Shown piece by piece: positions 15,361 through 19,333 of a stretch of DNA of 19,333 bases (the stretch's first letter is position 1; each line of letters starts with the position of its first letter). The notes under the pieces were generated by a model. That model saw only the letters and a program-made list of their open reading frames with translations, did not search any database and was not told the origin of the DNA. This stretch comes from Desulfobacteraceae bacterium (GTDB lineage: Bacteria; Desulfobacterota; Desulfobacteria; Desulfobacterales; Desulfobacteraceae). The position numbers were made by a program, and so were the translations under genes. The stretch covers positions 1 to 19,333 of the forward strand of contig PIVQ01000066.1 of the NCBI GenBank assembly GCA_003354055.1, given 5' to 3'.

Positions 15361-15382
15361 GTTAACCTGATGTTCGTTAACC
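15361..15382. promoter_or_regulatory. Paired GTTAACC boxes between the AraC-type and MFS genes
   Basis: GTTAACC occurs at 15361-15367 and 15376-15382 in the same orientation, 15 bp apart. They lie 20-40 bp before the MFS start within the divergent intergenic region. Direct repeats of this size and spacing suit AraC-family binding sites. The MFS ribosome-binding site AAGGA follows, 6 nt before ATG 15402. Confidence 0.4.
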
Positions 15383-15401
15383 AGTTGTAAAGGAAAATAG
15401 T

Positions 15402-16577
15402 ATGTCCCCCAGATGGAAGCATCCAGGAATTTTGTTGTTTATAATGGCTGCGGCCATGCCGTTATCCTTTGGGACCTGGCAGGCCCTGCTGAATAATTTC
15501 GCCATTGAACACGCCAACTTTACCGGGGTGGAGATCGGTATTCTCCAATCCCTGCGTGAAATCCCGGGGTTTTTAGCATTTGCCGTCGTATTTATCCTGG
15601 TATTAATGCGGGAACAGACGCTGGCAGTGGTTTCCCTGATGCTGATGGGTATAGGAACGGCAATGACCGGGTATTTTCCTTCCGCTGTCGGGCTTTATGC
15701 GACCACCGTATTGATGTCCACCGGGTTCCACTATTATGAAACGGTCAACCAGTCGCTGCAACTGCAATGGTTTGACAAGGCCCATGCCGCCCATAACATG
15801 GGGCGCATGGTCGCCATCGGCTCTTTTGCTTCACTGATCGCCTTTGGCCTGGTCTGGCTAATGCTGGATATCCTTCAGATCTCCATGGAAACAGTCTATC
15901 TGCTCAGCGGCGGGGCCACGATTGCAGTAGCTGTTTTCTGCTGGCTGGCTTTCCCGCACTTCCCGCAAAAAGTCGAGCAGCATAAAAAGATTATCCTGCG
16001 TAAACGCTACTGGCTGTTTTATGCACTGCAGTTCCTGAGCGGAGCCCGTCGTCAGATTTTCGTAGTCTTTGCAGGCTTTCTTATGGTAGAGAAATTCGGC
16101 TTCGATGCAGCAGCCATTTCCATTATGTTCCTCGTAAACGGGGCATTGAATATGGTTTGCGCCCCTATGATCGGGAAACTGATCGGAAAATGGGGAGAAC
16201 GCCGTTCCCTGACCGTGGAATATATAGGTCTAATTATTATTTTCCTCGGCTATGCCATAGTCCAAAACCCATGGGTGGCTGTCGGGCTTTATATTCTGGA
16301 CCACCTGTTCTTTTCCATGGCCATTGCGATGAAGACCTATTTCCAGAAAATTGCAGATCCCAAGGATATGGCGCCCACTGCCGGTGTTTCATTCACCATC
16401 AACCATATTGCCGCTGTTGTTCTGCCTGCGGCCTATGGGGGCCTCTGGATTATCTCACCGGCTGCCGTTTTTGTAACCGGGGCCGGGCTGGCGTTTGTCT
16501 CACTGGTTCTGTCGCGTTTCATTCCTTTGCAGCCGGAAGAGGGCAATGAGGTAAGGATCGGCTTCAAAATTACTTGA
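15402..16577 (+). CDS. MFS transporter, 391 aa, with a repeat-derived C-terminus
   Basis: ATG 15402 has AAGGA at a suitable distance. About 12 hydrophobic helices are visible: start FIMAAAMPLSFGTWQALLNN, then a helix 2-3 region, a central basic loop (QHKKIILRKRYW), and a second half with MIGKLIGKWGERRSL, the repeated MFS cytoplasmic signature. The length is normal for a 12-helix carrier. The last residues (RIGFKIT) and the TGA stop lie inside a palindromic repeat that is copied again downstream, so the natural C-terminus was probably replaced by an insertion; only the tail after the final helix is affected. It is divergent from the NimR-like regulator, which suggests an inducible exporter. 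Substrate unknown. Confidence 0.92.
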   Translation: MSPRWKHPGILLFIMAAAMPLSFGTWQALLNNFAIEHANFTGVEIGILQSLREIPGFLAFAVVFILVLMREQTLAVVSLMLMGIGTAMTGYFPSAVGLYATTVLMSTGFHYYETVNQSLQLQWFDKAHAAHNMGRMVAIGSFASLIAFGLVWLMLDILQISMETVYLLSGGATIAVAVFCWLAFPHFPQKVEQHKKIILRKRYWLFYALQFLSGARRQIFVVFAGFLMVEKFGFDAAAISIMFLVNGALNMVCAPMIGKLIGKWGERRSLTVEYIGLIIIFLGYAIVQNPWVAVGLYILDHLFFSMAIAMKTYFQKIADPKDMAPTAGVSFTINHIAAVVLPAAYGGLWIISPAAVFVTGAGLAFVSLVLSRFIPLQPEEGNEVRIGFKIT

Positions 16578-16654
16578 TCTTTTGTTTCCAAAATACCCAG
16601 TCTTTTAAGGGTTTTTGGAAATAATTTAGATCAAGTTATTTTGTAACGATTCCT
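16553..16654. repeat. Palindromic repeat, copy 1 (102 bp)
   Basis: The arms fold back on each other: AGGATCG near the left end against CGATTCCT at the right; CAAAATTACTTGATC against GATCAAGTTATTTTG with one mismatch; TTTCCAAAATACCC against GGGTTTTTGGAAA with small differences. Its left arm contains the end and stop codon of the MFS gene. The size and long imperfect terminal inverted repeats suggest a MITE-like or REP-like mobile repeat without coding capacity. Confidence 0.8.
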
Positions 16655-16797
16655 AAGGATCGGCTTCAAAATTACTTGATCTTTTGTTTCCAAAATACCC
16701 AGTTGGGGTCTTTTGTAAAAATACCCATTTAAGGGTTTTTGGAAATAAGTTTCTGCCCTTCAGGGTATTTAGATCAAGTTATTTTGTAACGATTCCT
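16655..16797. repeat. Palindromic repeat, copy 2 (143 bp)
   Basis: It starts immediately after copy 1 and repeats its first 48 bp (AAGGATCGG... to ATACCCAGT) exactly, and the last 30 or so bp exactly. The centre is about 40 bp longer, with two more GGGTATTT/AATACCC-type segments that extend the hairpin. Copies 1 and 2 are therefore a head-to-tail pair with different central loops. Confidence 0.8.
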
Positions 16798-16869
16798 AAC
16801 CCGGATATTTCACACCTGACCCGATCCGGCTGCCTCTTTTGGGGGGCAATAATAAAAATATAGTATTCA

Positions 16870-17352
16870 CTACCTCTCTGACAACGGCAGACGGGTAGTG
16901 GCTTTGATTTTCCGCAAAGAAAAACTTGATTTAATGGAAGTTACCCCGGGCAGTGTACGTATTTTCTTCCTTAATATCTGTTCATAGGCCTCCAGATCCT
17001 CCGCCACAATCTGAAGGAAATAATCTGCTTCTCCGGTTACATTATGGCATGACAGCACCTCCGGAATGTCCTGGATGGCCTCTTCAAACTGGTAGGGCGA
17101 TTCTCCTGTATGAATGGCAAACCTGATGTTCACAAAGGCCAGCACCCCGAACCCAAGAATTCGACGATTTAAAATGGCATGATACCCGTCTATGCAGCCG
17201 GATTCCTCTAACCGCTTCAGCCTTCTCCAGCATGGGGTTTCGCTTAGGTTCAGGCTTTGTGCCAGATTGACATTGGATATCCTTCCGTCGTTTTGTATAA
17301 GATCGAGTAAGGCATAATCTGTTTCATCCATTTGTGCTTTTGGGGGATTCAT
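16870..17352 (-). CDS. Lrp/AsnC-family transcriptional regulator, 160 aa
   Basis: The frame is open to 17421, but ATG 17352 (MNPPKAQMDETD) has AAAGGA at 7-nt spacing and gives the usual family size. Residues about 10-60 are the AsnC helix-turn-helix (YALLDLIQNDGRISNVNLAQSLNLSETPCWRRLKRLEESG, then IDGYHAIL), and about 70-150 the ligand-sensing RAM domain with GVLAFVNIR, the VLSCHNVTGEADYFLQIV segment and LPGVTSIKSSFSL. These proteins sense amino acids and act as dimers or octamers. It is divergent from a LysE-family exporter, which it very probably controls, with a palindrome in its own leader suited to autoregulation. Confidence 0.94.
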   Translation of the reverse strand: MNPPKAQMDETDYALLDLIQNDGRISNVNLAQSLNLSETPCWRRLKRLEESGCIDGYHAILNRRILGFGVLAFVNIRFAIHTGESPYQFEEAIQDIPEVLSCHNVTGEADYFLQIVAEDLEAYEQILRKKIRTLPGVTSIKSSFSLRKIKATTRLPLSER

Positions 17353-17369
17353 TCGGTTTTCCTTTGATG

Positions 17370-17388
17370 TTTGAAATATTCTTTCAAA
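17370..17388. promoter_or_regulatory. Probable Lrp-type operator TTTGAAA-N5-TTTCAAA
   Basis: A perfect 7+7 bp AT-rich palindrome lies just upstream of the regulator's ribosome-binding site and right after its predicted -10 element. Binding there would block the regulator's own transcription. Lrp-family sites are typically AT-rich inverted repeats of this size. Confidence 0.55.
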
Positions 17389-17389
17389 A

Positions 17390-17417
17390 TCTATACTGAT
17401 TTGTGGGTAGAAAGCAA
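17390..17417 (-). promoter_or_regulatory. Candidate promoter of the Lrp-type gene
   Basis: On the minus strand TTGCTT (17417-17412), a 16-nt spacer and TATAGA (17395-17390) form a moderate sigma-70 promoter. Its start point would lie inside the palindrome at 17370-17388, consistent with autorepression. Confidence 0.45.
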
Positions 17418-17482
17418 GCACATTTCAACCGGCATATGGTACTTTTTAGTCAAGAACAACCCATGAAAGAAAGGAAATCGTT

Positions 17483-18115
17483 ATGATTGATTCAACATTG
17501 TTAACTTTATATCTTGCCGCATTGACAGCGGTTTATCTTGCCCCGGGACCGGATATGGCATTAATCATGGCCGCCTCAGCCACCCGTGGACCCCGTGCCG
17601 GTATCATTACTGCTGTGGGGATTGCCGCAGCCCGTTTTTTTCACGTGCTCGGCTCAGGACTGGGACTGGCGTCTTTGTTTACCACCTACCCGGCATTGCA
17701 GGACATGGTAAAACTCACCGGGGCAGCGTATCTTCTGTATCTTGCATTCAAGATTGTCCGCAACCGGGAAACAGGAACCAACAAGAAAGTCCGTTCGACG
17801 AATTCCGGATCTGATCTTTTGCGCGGATTTTTAACCAACCTTTTAAATCCCAAAGCGCTTCTGTTCTGTGGACTATTGCTGCCGCAGTTTGTTTCACCGG
17901 ACCGCGGACCCCTGATGGGGCAATTTCTTTTCCTGGGAGTTATACTGGTGCTGTACGGAATGTTTTTTGATATCATTTATGCCTTGCTTGCAAATGGAAT
18001 GACGCAATACATCGCCAGGAAAATGTCACATATCGGCGACAACATTGAACGCGCCCGCCGCTGGATCATGGCAGGCGTTTTTGCCACTATCGCAATGACA
18101 CTTTTTGCCGGATAA
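17483..18115 (+). CDS. LysE/RhtB-family amino-acid exporter, 210 aa
   Basis: The family signature LAPGPDMALIM lies at about 20-30, followed by GPRAGIITAVGIAA, GAAYLLYLAFKIVR at about 80-93, and the second-half FLTNLLNPKALLFCGLLLPQFV at about 115-136. About six hydrophobic helices and 200-210 residues are normal for the family, which exports lysine, arginine, threonine, homoserine or related compounds. AAGGA lies 7 nt before ATG 17483. It is divergent from an Lrp/AsnC regulator, the same logic as LysG/LysE-type control by intracellular amino-acid level. The exact substrate cannot be read from the sequence. Confidence 0.94.
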   Translation: MIDSTLLTLYLAALTAVYLAPGPDMALIMAASATRGPRAGIITAVGIAAARFFHVLGSGLGLASLFTTYPALQDMVKLTGAAYLLYLAFKIVRNRETGTNKKVRSTNSGSDLLRGFLTNLLNPKALLFCGLLLPQFVSPDRGPLMGQFLFLGVILVLYGMFFDIIYALLANGMTQYIARKMSHIGDNIERARRWIMAGVFATIAMTLFAG

Positions 18116-18138
18116 CGATTGGCCCCTTGCGTAACGTG

Positions 18139-18169
18139 CAGAATGCACCGGCTTGGCCGGTGCATTCTG
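18139..18169. terminator. 14-bp perfect hairpin between the convergent LysE and PSD genes
   Basis: CAGAATGCACCGGC (18139-18152), loop TTG, GCCGGTGCATTCTG (18156-18169). It lies 24 nt after the exporter stop and 57 nt beyond the end of the convergent decarboxylase gene. No T-run follows directly; a weaker AGCGG/CCGCT stem with TTTTTTT lies just after (about 18176-18208). Probably a bidirectional transcript end. Confidence 0.6.
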
Positions 18170-18226
18170 ATGGAAGCGGTTCCCACTGCCGCTCCGCTTT
18201 TTTTCAAACCTTTTCCTGAACTATTT

Positions 18227-19330
18227 TTACTTTTTCATGCTGAGTTCGCCGTATTCTTCACCCATCAAAATGTGTTGATATTTGTCCTTGCCCTTGATTT
18301 TCTCGACCGTCAATTTAAACTTTACGTCTTTCTGAAACAACAACACAAAATCCGAACCGCCGAACAGGAAATATCCGAGCATGTCTCCTTTCTTGACCTC
18401 ATTGTCTGCCGTGACGGCATCTTCGAAATTAACAGAGGATATCTGTGACATGCCAATGGGCAACAACGCCACCAATCCACATTCTTTGGTTTCGATGATG
18501 ACGCAGCCACGCGTCTCGATATTTTGCCAGCCGGGTTCCGTTGACTCAAGGATATATTTCTTTATCTTGGAATTCCATGTTGTAATGCCGCCTGCGGCAT
18601 CATCGGCCTCGATAATGCGCGCCTCTTTTATAATTCCGCCCATGGGAAAATGATAGCGGTGATAGTCGTTTACATCAAGAAATGTATGCGTCAATGTCCC
18701 GCCGGCAAATACATCCCTGTAAGCGCTACCCTCGCCGATAAGCACCTTTACGGATTTAAAGACATTGGATTTGATGGTGACGCCTTTGTTGGATACAATG
18801 TTGGAGTCGCCGTCTATTTTCCAGACACCCTGGGGGGTTGAGTCGGCAGGGGCCGTTACGATCCGCCAGTCATCCTGATCGGCAATCGGACGTTGATCGG
18901 GCGATGCCAGATACCTTGCAAAAAAATCGTTGAATGTCTTCCAGTTTGAAGGGTCCTCATACCAGCCTTTCGTAAGTCCGAATCTTTCGTCAGCCAACGC
19001 CTTTCTATAGTAATGTTCGTTCCATGAACCTTTCGTGGTCAAATACATGCCCCATTCTTTTGTAAAATTGATCAGCCATGTGCGGTAGGGTTCATGGTAT
19101 TGCAGCGAATTATTGTAATACCCTTTGCCCTTCAATTCCTTAAGGGGTTGATCGTTAATGAAATAAAAGTAATCCAGGCTCTGATCTATTTGTTCGTACA
19201 GCCTGGGATACGGAAGATCCGGCAGGATGGTCCATGGCATGGTCTTGGCCGCCCAATCCACAAAACCATAATATTCTTCCAGTGTTTGGGCGGGATTCGT
19301 TGTCCTGTCCGGGTTTTTGCTTTTAGCCAT
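18227..19330 (-). CDS. psd: Phosphatidylserine decarboxylase-like protein, 367 aa
   Basis: Phosphatidylserine decarboxylases make phosphatidylethanolamine using a pyruvoyl group formed by self-cleavage. Seen here: FNDFFARYLASPDQRPIA (133-150), the usual 'F.R.L....RPI' entry; TAPADS (159-164); GGTLTHTFLDVNDYHRYHFP (210-229), with the conserved DYHR.H.P active-site stretch; and KKGDMLGYFLFGGSDFVLLF (313-332), where Gly-Gly-Ser (324-326) replaces the common LGST and Ser326 would become the pyruvoyl group. The 130-residue N-terminal part is longer than in the short bacterial enzymes and has no clear membrane helix, so this is the larger PSD-like group, which also includes amino-acid decarboxylases. 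The ATG is 3 nt from the window edge, so its promoter is not visible. Confidence 0.88.
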   Translation of the reverse strand: MAKSKNPDRTTNPAQTLEEYYGFVDWAAKTMPWTILPDLPYPRLYEQIDQSLDYFYFINDQPLKELKGKGYYNNSLQYHEPYRTWLINFTKEWGMYLTTKGSWNEHYYRKALADERFGLTKGWYEDPSNWKTFNDFFARYLASPDQRPIADQDDWRIVTAPADSTPQGVWKIDGDSNIVSNKGVTIKSNVFKSVKVLIGEGSAYRDVFAGGTLTHTFLDVNDYHRYHFPMGGIIKEARIIEADDAAGGITTWNSKIKKYILESTEPGWQNIETRGCVIIETKECGLVALLPIGMSQISSVNFEDAVTADNEVKKGDMLGYFLFGGSDFVLLFQKDVKFKLTVEKIKGKDKYQHILMGEEYGELSMKK

Positions 19331-19333
19331 TTC

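Noticed and set aside
16553..16797. CRISPR array
   Set aside because: Only two copies, directly abutting, each a long palindrome; there are no spacers and no cas genes.

Overview
The window looks like chromosomal DNA from a Gram-negative, motile, chemotactic deltaproteobacterium-like organism, most like the Desulfobacterales. This rests on recalled protein similarity and gene content (a sigma-54 activator with a matching promoter, an outer-membrane OmpA lipoprotein, a Cache-type chemoreceptor, many transporters). No rRNA or tRNA gene is present to prove it.

Region 1 (1-7190, minus strand) is the most unusual part. It is a one-directional block of six genes: a 1083-residue protein of no named function, a phage tail-collar-fold protein overlapping it by 4 bp (ATGA), two paralogous proteins of about 282 and 208 residues, a 316-residue protein, and a partial sixth gene that repeats the N-terminal module of the fifth. 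The fifth and sixth genes lie in one reading frame, separated by a single TGA. A good sigma-54 (-24/-12) promoter lies upstream of the block. Collar protein, giant protein and paralogous small proteins suggest an appendage or phage-tail-like (possibly contractile-injection-related) module, but no sheath, tube or baseplate gene is in the window.

Region 2 (7320-8975) may be the control region of that block. It holds a stand-alone IS630-type helix-turn-helix protein without a DDE domain, flanked by two related GGCCGG-type dyads, and a sigma-54 AAA+ activator that lacks an N-terminal sensor domain.

Region 3 (9171-12200) holds an MFS transporter preceded by a tiny overlapping leader ORF. It is convergent with a FecR-domain/OmpA-lipoprotein pair that has a near-consensus sigma-70 promoter. 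A 53-residue zinc-ribbon ORF, possibly a transposase remnant, sits in the following gap.

Region 4 (12196-16800) has a Cache-HAMP methyl-accepting chemotaxis protein, a 13-bp inverted repeat, a hisF-like fragment, an AraC/NimR-type regulator and a divergent MFS transporter. Two tandem copies of a long palindromic repeat follow; the first supplies the transporter's last residues and stop codon.

Region 5 (16870-19330) is a divergent Lrp-type regulator and LysE-family exporter with a likely operator, then a convergent phosphatidylserine decarboxylase-like gene.
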